Origin: Saccharofermentans sp.
Lineage (GTDB): Bacteria > Bacillota > Clostridia > Saccharofermentanales > Saccharofermentanaceae
Reading direction: 5' to 3'
Assembly: GCA_024403715.1 (NCBI GenBank)
Contig: JAKSRJ010000001.1
Span: 62,001-126,000 of the forward strand
DNA length: 64,000 nt
The position numbers were made by a program, and so were the translations under genes. This document shows, piece by piece, positions 45,593-54,692 of the stretch (position 1 is the stretch's first letter; each line of letters opens with the position of its first letter). The notes under the pieces are model-generated. The model saw nothing but the letters and a program-made list of their open reading frames with translations. It did no database searches and had not been told where the DNA came from.

Positions 45593-48500
45593 ATGTACGA
45601 TTCAAATCATTTAACAGCTATCGGTATTAAGCTTGCTTCTCCAGAGGTCATCAAGGGATGGTCTCATGGTGAGGTTAAGAAGCCAGAAACTATTAACTAC
45701 CGTACACAGAAGCCTGAGACAGACGGTCTCTTCTGCGAGAAGATTTTTGGACCTGTAAAGTCTTGGGAGTGCCACTGCGGTAAGTATAAGAAGATTAGAT
45801 ATAAGGGCATGATCTGCGATCGTTGCGGTGTTGAGGTTACAAAGAACACTGTACGTCGTGAGAGAATGGGACACATCGAGCTTGCTGCTCCTGTATCTCA
45901 TATCTGGTACTTTAGAGGCGTTCCTTCAAGAATGTCCCTCTTGCTCGATATCCCACCTAAGACATTGGAGAGAGTTCTCTACTTTGCAGCTTATGTTGTA
46001 ATTGATCCAGGTGAGACAGATCTCGTTAAGAACGAGACAATGGACGATATCAAGTACAGAGAGTATGTAGCTAAGTACGGCAGAAATGCTTTCGATGCAA
46101 GAATGGGTGCTGAGGCTGTTAAGAAGCTTCTCCAGGATGTTGATATCGACGCTCTTGCTGAGGAACTCGACCAGGCTCGTAACGAGGCTTCTGGCCAGAA
46201 GAAGATTAAGATTATTAAGAGACTTGAGGTTGTTGAGGCTTTCAAGAACTCTGGTAACAAGCCTGAGTGGATGGTACTCGATGTACTTCCAGTTCTTCCA
46301 CCTGAGCTCCGTCCTATGGTACCTCTCGATGGTGGCCGTTATGCTACATCTGACCTTAATGACCTCTACAGAAGAGTAATCAACAGAAATAACCGTCTTA
46401 AGAAGCTTCTCGACTTAGGTGCTCCAGACATCATCGTAAGAAACGAGAAGAGAATGCTTCAGGAGGCTGTAGACGCTCTTAGCGATAATGGTAGAAGAGG
46501 ACGTCCTGTAACAGGTTCCACTTCCGCTACAAATAACAGACAGCTCAAGTCTTTGACAGATATGCTTAAGGGTAAGCAGGGTCGTTTCAGACAGAACCTC
46601 CTCGGTAAGCGTGTTGACTACTCTGGACGTTCCGTTATCGTAGTAGGACCAGAGCTTAAGATGCACCAGTGCGGTCTCCCTAAGGAGATGGCATTAGAGC
46701 TCTTTAAGCCATTCGTAATCAAGAGACTTGTTGAAGAGGGTAAGACTTCTAACATCAAGACTGGTAAGAAGATGGTAGAGAGATGGGCTCCAGAAGTTTG
46801 GGACATCCTCGAAGAAATCATCAAGGATCACCCAGTTCTTTTGAACCGTGCTCCTACACTCCACAGACTTGGTATTCAGGCATTTGAGCCTACACTCGTA
46901 GAGGGTCGTGCTATTAAGCTCCACCCACTCTCATGTACAGCGTTCAACGCCGACTTCGACGGAGACCAGATGGCTGTACACGTACCACTTTCTGCAGAGG
47001 CTCAGGCAGAGGCAAGATTCCTTATGCTTCACCCTAACAACTTGTTGAAGCCTCAGGATGGTAAGCCAGTAACTGTTCCTACACAGGATATGATTCTCGG
47101 TTGCTTCTATCTTACAATGCAGCGTGACGAGACAATGGAAAAGACATCCTGTAAGGGTGATGGCATGGTATTCTCTTCTCTTGATGAGGCTAGAATGGCT
47201 TATGGTAATCACGATATCGAGCTCCACACAAAGTGCGGTGTAAGACTTACTAAGGAAGTTGATGGAGTAACAAAGTCTAAGATTATTTATTCTTCATACG
47301 GACGTTTCATCTTCAATGAGATTGTTCCACAGAACCTCGGTTATGTTGACAGAACAAACCCAGAAAATGAGTTTGCTTTGGAGTGTGACTTCCAGGTTGG
47401 TAAGAAGAAGCTCGAAGATATCATCGCTAGATGTATCCGTGTAAACGGTGCTCACAGAACTACACAGTTCTTGGATTCCGTTAAGCAGATGGGTTACAAC
47501 TACTCTACAAAGTCTGGTATCTCTATTGGTATCGAGGATATGATTATCCCAGATGTTAAGGAGAAGATGCTCAAGGCAGCTGACGAGAAGGTTGAGTACA
47601 TCAATAGCATGTACGAGAAGGGTCTCGTAAATGATCACGGACGTTATAAGCACGTAATCGAAGTTTGGAAGAACACAACAGACGATATCACAGCAGCTCT
47701 TAAGGCTAACCTTAAGTCTGATAACCCAATCAAGATGATGTCCTCCTCTGGTGCTCGAGGAAACGATAACCAGATTAAGCAGCTCGCAGGTATGCGTGGT
47801 AACATGGAGGATACAGCCGGTAATACACTTGAGATTCCTATCAAGTCTAACCTCCGTGAGGGTATGAACGTTCTCGAGTTCTTTATCTCTTCCCACGGTG
47901 CTCGTAAGGCACTCTCTGATACAGCTCTTAAGACAGCTGACTCTGGTTACCTCACAAGAAGACTTGTTGACGTAGCTCAGGAGATTATCATCAGTGAAGA
48001 AGACTGTGGTACAGACGACTTCACATGGGTTAAGGAAATCGTTAACGTATCTAACGACAAGCGTGACGTTATTAAGACTCTCTCCGAGAGACTTACAGGT
48101 CGTTATGCTGCTGAAGATATGAAGGATCTCACAACTGGCGAAGTAATTGTTGCTAAGGGTGACCTCATCTCTGCTGATGACGCTAAGAAGATTGAGGCTA
48201 CAGGTAATAAGAAGGTTAAGATTAGATCCGTATTTGACTGCCGTTCCCGTCATGGTGTATGTGCAAAGTGCTACGGTATCAACCTCGCAAATGGTCTCCC
48301 AACAAATGGTGGTGAGGCAGTAGGTATCATGGCTGCTCAGTCTATCGGTGAGCCTGGTACACAGCTTACAATGAGAACTTTCCACTCCGGTGGTATCGCT
48401 AACTCTGGTGAGGATATCACACAGGGTCTCCCACGTGTCGAGGAGCTTTTCGAGGCTAGAAAGCCAAAGGGTGAAGCTATCATCTCTGAGATTGACGGTA

Positions 48501-49333
48501 CAGTTAAGCTTATCGTTGGTGACAAGGGTAAGAGAGAGATTGTTGTAACACCTGCTACTGAGAATCCAACACTCGACGAAGAAGGCAATGTAATTGCTGA
48601 GTGCCACTATAGCGTACCAACATCTGCAACATTGAAGGTTGCTGATGGTGACACAGTAGAGGCAGCAGATATGCTTACAGACGGTGCTGTTAACCCATCT
48701 GACATCATGAGAATTAAGGGTGTAAGAGGCGTACAGAAGTACATCGTTGCTGAAGTTGTTAAGTCCTACAAGAGCGGTGGTGTTTCCATCAACGATAAGC
48801 ACATCGAGATCATCACAAGACAGATGATGAGAAGAGTTCGTATCGATGATCCAGGAGATACATCATTCCTCACAGGTACAACAGTTGATATGCTCGACTT
48901 TGAGGCAGCTAATGAGAAGGCTGAGGCAGCAGGTCTTAGATCTGCAGTTGGTAAGAGACAGCTCCTCGGTATCACAAAGGCTTCCCTTGCTACAGACTCC
49001 TTCTTGTCTGCAGCTTCCTTCCAGGAGACAGCTAAGGTTCTTACTGATGCTGCTATCAAGGGTAAGATTGACCCACTCATTGGTCTTAAGGAGAACGTTA
49101 TCATCGGTTCTATCATCCCTGCAGGTACAGGTGTTCCTAAGTACCGCGACATCACAGCTGTTCCAGTAATCAAGGAGAACAGCAAGGTTATTACTGGTAA
49201 TGAGTATGACCCAACAACTGATGATGCGGCTATGTTCCATAACACATACCTTGAGCAGGTAGCTATCGAGAATGCAGAGGCTGATGCTCGTATGGCAGCA
49301 GCTGAGAGCGCTAAGGTAGCAGTAGAAGACTAA
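45593..49333 (+). CDS. rpoC: RNA polymerase beta' subunit
   Basis: A 1246-residue RpoC. The N-terminal zinc site is Cys60/Cys62 ... Cys75/Cys78 ([10 protein letters not shown] ... CDRCGVEV). The catalytic loop [12 protein letters not shown] binds the active-site Mg2+. The bridge and trigger regions follow, and the second zinc site appears as DCGT ... [13 protein letters not shown]. It lacks the large Gram-negative insertion in the trigger loop, as in Firmicutes. AAAGGAG lies before the ATG, and a terminator closes the unit. rpsL, rpsG, fusA and tuf, often next in this order, are not present. Confidence 0.97.
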   Translation: MYDSNHLTAIGIKLASPEVIKGWSHGEVKKPETINYRTQKPETDGLFCEKIFGPVKSWECHCGKYKKIRYKGMICDRCGVEVTKNTVRRERMGHIELAAPVSHIWYFRGVPSRMSLLLDIPPKTLERVLYFAAYVVIDPGETDLVKNETMDDIKYREYVAKYGRNAFDARMGAEAVKKLLQDVDIDALAEELDQARNEASGQKKIKIIKRLEVVEAFKNSGNKPEWMVLDVLPVLPPELRPMVPLDGGRYATSDLNDLYRRVINRNNRLKKLLDLGAPDIIVRNEKRMLQEAVDALSDNGRRGRPVTGSTSATNNRQLKSLTDMLKGKQGRFRQNLLGKRVDYSGRSVIVVGPELKMHQCGLPKEMALELFKPFVIKRLVEEGKTSNIKTGKKMVERWAPEVWDILEEIIKDHPVLLNRAPTLHRLGIQAFEPTLVEGRAIKLHPLSCTAFNADFDGDQMAVHVPLSAEAQAEARFLMLHPNNLLKPQDGKPVTVPTQDMILGCFYLTMQRDETMEKTSCKGDGMVFSSLDEARMAYGNHDIELHTKCGVRLTKEVDGVTKSKIIYSSYGRFIFNEIVPQNLGYVDRTNPENEFALECDFQVGKKKLEDIIARCIRVNGAHRTTQFLDSVKQMGYNYSTKSGISIGIEDMIIPDVKEKMLKAADEKVEYINSMYEKGLVNDHGRYKHVIEVWKNTTDDITAALKANLKSDNPIKMMSSSGARGNDNQIKQLAGMRGNMEDTAGNTLEIPIKSNLREGMNVLEFFISSHGARKALSDTALKTADSGYLTRRLVDVAQEIIISEEDCGTDDFTWVKEIVNVSNDKRDVIKTLSERLTGRYAAEDMKDLTTGEVIVAKGDLISADDAKKIEATGNKKVKIRSVFDCRSRHGVCAKCYGINLANGLPTNGGEAVGIMAAQSIGEPGTQLTMRTFHSGGIANSGEDITQGLPRVEELFEARKPKGEAIISEIDGTVKLIVGDKGKREIVVTPATENPTLDEEGNVIAECHYSVPTSATLKVADGDTVEAADMLTDGAVNPSDIMRIKGVRGVQKYIVAEVVKSYKSGGVSINDKHIEIITRQMMRRVRIDDPGDTSFLTGTTVDMLDFEAANEKAEAAGLRSAVGKRQLLGITKASLATDSFLSAASFQETAKVLTDAAIKGKIDPLIGLKENVIIGSIIPAGTGVPKYRDITAVPVIKENSKVITGNEYDPTTDDAAMFHNTYLEQVAIENAEADARMAAAESAKVAVED

Positions 49334-49360
49334 TAATTAGCTTCTAACTAATAAAGCTTT

Positions 49361-49398
49361 AAAAAGCCGCATCGGTTAATATCGGTGCGGCTTTTCTA
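49361..49398 (+). terminator. intrinsic terminator after rpoC
   Basis: AAAAGCCGCA (49362-49371) pairs with TGCGGCTTTT (49386-49395), extended inside by a G-T pair and two G-C pairs, and runs into a T tract. It ends the rpoBC transcript 28 bases after the rpoC stop. Confidence 0.85.
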
Positions 49399-49422
49399 TT
49401 ATCAATAACGCGAGGTACTAAC

Positions 49423-50034
49423 ATGAGAGAACTCAACCTTGATGAATTTACAAAAGAATTGTCATCCGCAGCACCAATCCCAGGAGGCGGAGGAGCTTCT
49501 GCATTAATGGGTGCTTTGGCATCTTCTCTTTGCTCTATGGTAGGCAATCTTACATCTGGAAAGAAGAAGTATGCAGAGTATCAATCTGATATAGAATCAA
49601 TTCTAGAAAAAGCTGCCGTTCTTACAGAAGATATGAAGGCCTTAATTGAGAAGGATGCTGAAGCTTTCGAGCCACTTTCTAAGGCATATTCAATTCCTAA
49701 GGATACAGAGGGAAGAGATGAAATCTTGGAAGAAGCACTTCGTGTTGCTGCATTGGCACCAGCTGAGATTGTAACTAAGTCAATGGAAGTCGCTAAGCTT
49801 ATTGAAGAGTTAGTTGTTAAGGGTTCAAGACTTGCAATTAGCGATGTTGGTGTAGCTGCTAGTGCATGTTCTGCTTGCGCAAAGGGTGCTGCTATGAACG
49901 TTTACATCAATACTAAGCTCATGAAAAATAGAGAGTTTGCAGATGAGCTTAATAAAAAGACTGTAAGTGAAGTAGAAGAAGTAGTTGCTATTTGTGACAA
50001 AGCTTATGTAACTGTTATGGGAGGACTTAAGTAA
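49423..50034 (+). CDS. fchA: methenyl-THF cyclohydrolase, FchA type
   Basis: A 203-residue all-helical protein of the formiminotransferase-cyclodeaminase C-terminal family. The N-terminal LDEFTKELSSAAPIPGGGGASALMGALASSL and MVGNLTSGKKKY are the family signature. Free-standing members of this size (FchA) hydrolyse 5,10-methenyl-THF to 10-formyl-THF in purinolytic clostridia, while fused forms deaminate formimino-THF. The stop shares a base with the folD start, so the two one-carbon enzymes are coupled. As the adjacent FolD has lost key cyclohydrolase residues, cyclohydrolase is the better reading than cyclodeaminase, but both are possible. Confidence 0.8.
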   Translation: MRELNLDEFTKELSSAAPIPGGGGASALMGALASSLCSMVGNLTSGKKKYAEYQSDIESILEKAAVLTEDMKALIEKDAEAFEPLSKAYSIPKDTEGRDEILEEALRVAALAPAEIVTKSMEVAKLIEELVVKGSRLAISDVGVAASACSACAKGAAMNVYINTKLMKNREFADELNKKTVSEVEEVVAICDKAYVTVMGGLK

Positions 50035-50876
50035 TGAAGGAATTATTAGGAAAGCCAGTAGCAGATTCGATTGTTGCATCCTTGGCTCCAACTGTTGAAG
50101 AGTTAAAGAACAATGGTGTTGTACCAACTTTGGCTGTAGTTAGGGTCGGAGCAAGAGAAGATGATCTCGCCTATGAGAGAGGTCTTACAAAGCGTTTTGA
50201 GGGTGCTTCTTGTACAGTCAAAAAGATTGAGCTTCCATTAGATGTAACTCAAGAAGAACTTGATAAGGTCGTAGCTGATTGTGATAGCGACAAGGAAATA
50301 GATGGTATTTTGATGTTCCGTCCTCTTCCTAAGAACTTAACTGATAAGAATATTCTTAATACAATAAGCGCCCTTAAGGACGTAGATGGTATGGGCAAGG
50401 CTAATATGGCTGATATTTTCTCTGGCGCTGGTGAAGGTCACGCTCCATGTACAGCTCAGGCCGTAATCGAAATGCTTAAGTTCCACGGCATCGACATTAA
50501 GGGTAAAAGAGTAACTGTAGTAGGAAGAAGCTTAGTAATTGGAAAGCCAGTGTCAATGCTTCTTTTGAAGGAGAATGCTACTGTTAAGGTATGCCATACA
50601 AGAACAGAAGATTTGAAGGCTGAGTGTCAGTGGGCCGATATTGTTGTAGCGTGCGCTGGTAAAGCAAAGATGCTTTCTAAGGACTTCTTCCGTGAAGGTC
50701 AGATTGTAATCGACGTAGGAATGAACGTAGATGAAGAAGGCAAGCTCTGCGGAGATGTTGATTTTTCAGAAGTTTGTGAGATAGTTGACGGCATTACCCC
50801 AGTACCTCGTGGTGTAGGATCCGTTACTACATCAGTGCTCTTAAGAGCTGTTGTAGAGAATGCTAAGCTACGATAA
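50034..50876 (+). CDS. folD: methylene-THF dehydrogenase FolD, probably without cyclohydrolase activity
   Basis: A 280-residue FolD. The NADP-binding motif VVGRSLVIGKPVSMLLL, KDVDGM (Asp118) and ITPVPRGVGSVTTSVLL are normal. A gap-free comparison with the human dehydrogenase/cyclohydrolase domain from V-G to the next L-P (31 residues each) places Leu51 at the catalytic Lys56. Phe95 (ILMFRPLP) stands at Gln100. Tyr47 and the Asp are kept. Those Lys and Gln residues are needed for cyclohydrolase in the human enzyme, so this protein is probably a dehydrogenase only and relies on the FchA-like product of the coupled upstream gene. It overlaps the next gene by 17 bases. Confidence 0.88.
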   Translation: MKELLGKPVADSIVASLAPTVEELKNNGVVPTLAVVRVGAREDDLAYERGLTKRFEGASCTVKKIELPLDVTQEELDKVVADCDSDKEIDGILMFRPLPKNLTDKNILNTISALKDVDGMGKANMADIFSGAGEGHAPCTAQAVIEMLKFHGIDIKGKRVTVVGRSLVIGKPVSMLLLKENATVKVCHTRTEDLKAECQWADIVVACAGKAKMLSKDFFREGQIVIDVGMNVDEEGKLCGDVDFSEVCEIVDGITPVPRGVGSVTTSVLLRAVVENAKLR

Positions 50877-51954
50877 AGAACTAGAATTAAAGCAAAAGAG
50901 AGTTGAATCTCTTCTTGATGGGCTCGTACCTTGTGTCGAGCCTATAATTCGTTCGCCACAAAAAGAGTATTACCGTAATAAAGTTCATGCTGCATTTGGT
51001 ATGGACGGTAAGAAGATAATTTATGGTACTTATAAAGAAGGTACACATAAGATTATTCCAGAAGGCGGTAAGCTCTTGGAGAACAAAAAGGCGTCAGCGA
51101 TAATCGCCTCGATAGCAAAACTTGCCTCTGAATATAGAATGACAATCTATGATGAGCGCTCTAGAAGAGGATTTTTACGTCGTGTATTAGTTAGAACTGC
51201 TGATGGAACAGGCGAGATCCTAGTCGTATTAGTTGTTACTGATTTTATGTTTCCTGGTAAGAAAAATTTTGTAAAAAAGCTTACTGGATTACACCCTGAG
51301 ATTACTTCTATAGTAATGAATATTAATCGTAGAACGGACTCTATGATTCTTGGTGATAAGAGTGAGACTATCTATGGTCGTGGTTTTATTGTTGATGAGT
51401 TATTAGGATTAAAGTTCAGAATTTCATGCGAGTCTTTTTATCAGATTAATCACGATCAGTGTGAGAACTTATATAGTAAGGCTCTTGAGTATGCAGCTTT
51501 TTCTAAGGAAGATTCTATAATCGATGCCTACTGCGGTACAGGAACGATAGGTATTTATGCGTCTAAATTCTGTGGCAAAGTAACAGGCGTTGAGTTAAAT
51601 AGCAAGGCTGTTGCTGATGCACAGGAAAACATACATAAAAATGCAATTAAAAACGTGAGAGTCATTAAAGGTGATGCGACAGAGTTTATGAAGGTCGCAG
51701 CAATTCGTCATGAGAAATATGAAGGAGTAATTCTAGATCCACCAAGAGAAGGAACTACACCAGAATTTGTAGAGAGCTGCAAGACGCTATGTCCTTCAAA
51801 AATAGTGTATATCTCGTGCAATCCAGAGACTCTGGCGCGAGATTTAAGGCTATTTTTAAAGGCTGGGTTTAAAGGAATAAAAGCAACTCCAGTCGATATG
51901 TTCCCAGGAGTTGAGCAACACGTAGAGACTGTTGTTTTACTCGCGAAGCAATGA
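50860..51954 (+). CDS. RNA m5U methyltransferase (TrmA/RlmD family)
   Basis: A 364-residue SAM-dependent uracil-C5 methyltransferase. The C-terminal catalytic part shows DAYCGTGTIGIYASKF (SAM loop), ILDPPREGTTPEF and the nucleophile and base region IVYISCNPETLARDL, ending FPGVEQHVETVVLL. It starts LKQKRVESLLDG, so the N-terminal TRAM domain and the Cys cluster for [4Fe-4S] of RlmD/RlmCD proteins (usually 430-460 residues) are absent. Because the start lies inside folD, no longer form is possible. Length fits TrmA, but motifs look RlmD-like, so tRNA or rRNA target is open. Confidence 0.82.
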   Translation: MLSYDKELELKQKRVESLLDGLVPCVEPIIRSPQKEYYRNKVHAAFGMDGKKIIYGTYKEGTHKIIPEGGKLLENKKASAIIASIAKLASEYRMTIYDERSRRGFLRRVLVRTADGTGEILVVLVVTDFMFPGKKNFVKKLTGLHPEITSIVMNINRRTDSMILGDKSETIYGRGFIVDELLGLKFRISCESFYQINHDQCENLYSKALEYAAFSKEDSIIDAYCGTGTIGIYASKFCGKVTGVELNSKAVADAQENIHKNAIKNVRVIKGDATEFMKVAAIRHEKYEGVILDPPREGTTPEFVESCKTLCPSKIVYISCNPETLARDLRLFLKAGFKGIKATPVDMFPGVEQHVETVVLLAKQ

Positions 51955-51955
51955 A

Positions 51956-53473
51956 TTAATCAATTCTTTGGTATAACGAAATATAAGTGATTGTACCTTC
52001 GCTGTTCTGTTCGAATCTGTCTATAAAATGGTAACTTGAATTGTATCGTTCCAGTTTCCAATCGTATTCACAGGAAGGAGAAGCGCAAACACAGAATTCT
52101 GGTATACCATTTTCCATATATCCAATTTGTTCGTCGAAAACATTTGTGTAGTTATCAGAGCTATCTCCTGGGACATAGAAATAAAACACCTCTGGATATG
52201 CATCTAGAAATGTGTATACCCCATTGGCAGAATATGCATACTGAAAAACAGCTGGATTGCCTTCTCCTGTGTAGAGTTCTTGTATTCTAAGGGCAGTTTT
52301 TTCAATGCCACTTATTTCGGGATTAAAAAGACGACTATATAGGAAACCACCGTTTAGAATAACGCTTGTAATTGTAACTAGAAAGCTCGTAATTATGATA
52401 AAAGAAGGTGATAGTCTTGCTATTAACTTTTCTATATTTATCATTGAAAGAATTAAGCAAAGATATACAAAAGGAATACAGGGCAGAATACTATAGTAAT
52501 AAACTCTTCCAGAACTGACTTCACCTAGAACAGTTAGTAGAAAAACAACTACTGAAACTAGTACTACGGAGGGTTTGGTTATTTTCTTTAGGCATGCTGA
52601 AATGACTCCAATTAATAGTATCATCATGTGTATTGGGAAAACGCGAATCAAAATATACAAAGAATGAAAGAATTCAATAAGAAAAGATAGATCATTGCCA
52701 TCAGAAGCATATCTAATATTAAAAACAATATAAGCATCAAAGAAAGATTTAAGTGAATCAGTGGCAATAAAATAAATTACTATAGGAGTTAGTACTATAA
52801 AAAATCCGAGAAGCCAAAATAATGTTTCTTTGAATGGAAAATTGTGAGTATCTTTATAAAGTAGAATAAAAACAATTATTGAAGCTAGTCCCCAAAAAAC
52901 AACAAGGTTTAACTTTGCAAGTAAAACAAACGAGGTAGATACGCCTAAAAATAAAGCAATAAAGCAATTATTTATGGGAATCCTTATCTTTTTATAAATT
53001 GCAAGAATAAAAAAGATCCCCCACATATATAGAGGTAGTAATAGTTCTTCAGGTGTACCACAGGAAATGTAGTAAGAACTTTTAAGATACAACAGAACAG
53101 TTGCTAAAGATGTGACAAAAAGGGCAGTAATTTTTTTAAGATAAAAGCAGCCAGTCTTAAAAACAGCTATCAGAAATGAGAAAGTGCTAATGAAAAACAG
53201 AAGCCATTCACCAAAATAATTCCTATTAGAGATAGCATCAAATATACCATAGAGCATAAGGAACGCTGGACCTTTGTGATCGAAGACGTCCCTATATAAA
53301 ACTTTGCCGTGCATAACAGCGCGTCCTATATCGGCATATACATTAACATCCTGAGTAGTAAAAGACGAATATATAAAAGAGAAACGGCTAGTAAATACCA
53401 TGCATATCAAAGTAAAGATGAATATTAAAACGTAGTAGATAGCATTGTTTTTTGAAGAAAGTTTTAAGTACAT
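51956..53473 (-). CDS. GT-C-like polytopic membrane protein
   Basis: A 505-residue protein with about ten helices. The first external loop after helix 1 reads DVNVYADIGRAVMHGKVLYRDVFDHKGP. Its D-x-Y and D-H-K-G-P parts are recurrent in bacterial GT-C/ArnT-like glycosyltransferases of Firmicutes. A soluble C-terminal portion (about 390-505) follows the last helix. It would use a polyprenyl-linked sugar outside the cell. The gene is clearly richer in A+T by eye than its neighbours. It stands alone between the convergent methyltransferase and the downstream-facing small Cys gene, so acquisition by transfer is possible. No acceptor is suggested by context. Confidence 0.6.
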   Translation of the reverse strand: MYLKLSSKNNAIYYVLIFIFTLICMVFTSRFSFIYSSFTTQDVNVYADIGRAVMHGKVLYRDVFDHKGPAFLMLYGIFDAISNRNYFGEWLLFFISTFSFLIAVFKTGCFYLKKITALFVTSLATVLLYLKSSYYISCGTPEELLLPLYMWGIFFILAIYKKIRIPINNCFIALFLGVSTSFVLLAKLNLVVFWGLASIIVFILLYKDTHNFPFKETLFWLLGFFIVLTPIVIYFIATDSLKSFFDAYIVFNIRYASDGNDLSFLIEFFHSLYILIRVFPIHMMILLIGVISACLKKITKPSVVLVSVVVFLLTVLGEVSSGRVYYYSILPCIPFVYLCLILSMINIEKLIARLSPSFIIITSFLVTITSVILNGGFLYSRLFNPEISGIEKTALRIQELYTGEGNPAVFQYAYSANGVYTFLDAYPEVFYFYVPGDSSDNYTNVFDEQIGYMENGIPEFCVCASPSCEYDWKLERYNSSYHFIDRFEQNSEGTITYISLYQRID

Positions 53474-53509
53474 AACTTCTCATCTAGCCTATAAATATTA
53501 ATTGAGTGA

Positions 53510-53704
53510 TTATATCTGTTTTTTAACAACAGAGTATTCATCGTAGTGACTATAGTAAGGGCAATCATATGCATTTTTGCCCTTAACTATAGAATTACGC
53601 ATAGCTAAGCGTGCGATTTCATCTTCATCGATATCAGCGTCGCAGAAATATGTGTCGTACAACTCGTCGTAGTTGTTATGTCCACATGTATCACAACTTG
53701 GCAT
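53510..53704 (-). CDS. small Cys-containing protein, function unknown
   Basis: A 64-residue protein, MPSCDTCGHNNYDELYDTYF followed by an acidic stretch (CDADIDEDEIARL) and YDCPYY. Four cysteines (C-x2-C, then two single) could bind a metal. It recalls the small DUF6472-type proteins of Clostridia, but I am unsure of that family name. The start codon lies 2 bases after the stop of the NifX-SlyD fusion gene, so the two are one operon, and a shared role in metal handling is a reasonable guess only. Confidence 0.6.
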   Translation of the reverse strand: MPSCDTCGHNNYDELYDTYFCDADIDEDEIARLAMRNSIVKGKNAYDCPYYSHYDEYSVVKKQI

Positions 53705-53706
53705 GA

Positions 53707-54579
53707 TTATTCTTTGACCTCTAGAAGCTCAATCTTGAAGTTCAATGCCTTATCAGCAAGCTCGTGGTTTGCGTCCAAAGTAATAGTAGTTTCAGTCTTA
53801 GCTGTAACCTTAACTGGGCAAGGACGACCATATGGATCAGAAAGATATGCGTTATCACCAACATTAAGTTCTTCTGATCCTGGGAGCTTAGCAATCTCAA
53901 CTTCGATAATTGCTTCATCAGAACGAAGACCATAAGCATCTTCTGCAGGAATATGAACATTAACTACATCACCAACATTCATATCAACTACTGCCATGTC
54001 AAAACCCTTAATCATCATACCTACACCACAGATGAACTCGAGTGGCTCATTACGATCATAAGAAGAATCAAATACAGTGCCATCATCTAATGTACCGTGG
54101 TAATTTACCTTAACATTTTTACCAGCATTCTTACCCTCATAAAGGATAGTTGGAGCTCCGCCACCGCAGCCTCCACATCCGCCACCGCAACCACCGCAGC
54201 CTCCATCGCCACAGTTACCGCCACAACCGCAATCGCAGTTAGCTCCTTCAGATTCAAACTCTTCATCATCTGAGAAGAAACGATTAACTACTTCATCAGT
54301 CTCTCCATTAACACCAGAGATAACTCCCATGCCTGCACTAGAAATAGCATTCATAGCTTCCTGACCAATGCTGTCACAAAGAACGATATTTACGCCCTTA
54401 GCCTTTAATGCTTCAACAACAGCATCGTGACCTTCGCCATCGATATCTATTATTTCTGTATTTAAAATCTCACCAGTTGTTACTTCATAAAGCTTAAACT
54501 GCTTAGATTTACCAAAATGCTCGTAAACCTTACCATCCTCGTATGGGAGAGCGAACATTACTTTCATCTTATCATCCAT
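53707..54579 (-). CDS. NifX/NifB-like domain fused to SlyD-type FKBP via Cys-Gly linker
   Basis: A 290-residue fusion. Residues 5 to about 105 are a dinitrogenase FeMo-cofactor biosynthesis (NifX/NifB C-terminal) fold: KVMFALPYEDGKVYEHFGKS ... ALKAKGVNIVLCDSIGQEAM ... SGVNGETDEVV. Residues 115-138 hold eight cysteines among glycines (115, 117, 119, 123, 128, 131, 135, 138), a likely metal-binding linker. Residues about 143-290 are an FKBP isomerase with the SlyD-type insert: VKVNYHGTLDDGTVFDSS, EDAYGLRSDEA and the ending DANHELADKALNFKIELL. The start follows AGGAG by 8 bases. SlyD itself delivers Ni and folds proteins, so a metallochaperone or foldase role is inferred. No nif genes are nearby. 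Confidence 0.82.
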   Translation of the reverse strand: MDDKMKVMFALPYEDGKVYEHFGKSKQFKLYEVTTGEILNTEIIDIDGEGHDAVVEALKAKGVNIVLCDSIGQEAMNAISSAGMGVISGVNGETDEVVNRFFSDDEEFESEGANCDCGCGGNCGDGGCGGCGGGCGGCGGGAPTILYEGKNAGKNVKVNYHGTLDDGTVFDSSYDRNEPLEFICGVGMMIKGFDMAVVDMNVGDVVNVHIPAEDAYGLRSDEAIIEVEIAKLPGSEELNVGDNAYLSDPYGRPCPVKVTAKTETTITLDANHELADKALNFKIELLEVKE

Positions 54580-54628
54580 GGTATTAACTCCTAACGACTA
54601 CAAAACAGTAGATTATTTATAAGACCAT

Positions 54629-54636
54629 ATTATAAT
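54629..54636. promoter_or_regulatory. candidate bidirectional -10 between ppaC and the NifX-SlyD gene
   Basis: ATTATAAT contains TATAAT on both strands (54631-54636 forward, 54629-54634 reverse) in the 113-base divergent gap. No good -35 is visible for either direction. Confidence 0.3.
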
Positions 54637-54692
54637 AAAGGGATAAAAGATTATAAACAAGTGCAATTCTAATTTTACTTTGGAGAATAGGT

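Noticed and set aside
47294..48802. 502-codon open frame antisense to rpoC
   Set aside because: It lies wholly within rpoC. Composition (Cys, Ser, Leu, Val rich) is that of reversed biased codons, with no ribosome site or domain.
53707..54579. Nitrogen-fixation function from the NifX-like domain
   Set aside because: No nifHDK or other nif genes are present. The fold is widely used outside nitrogen fixation.
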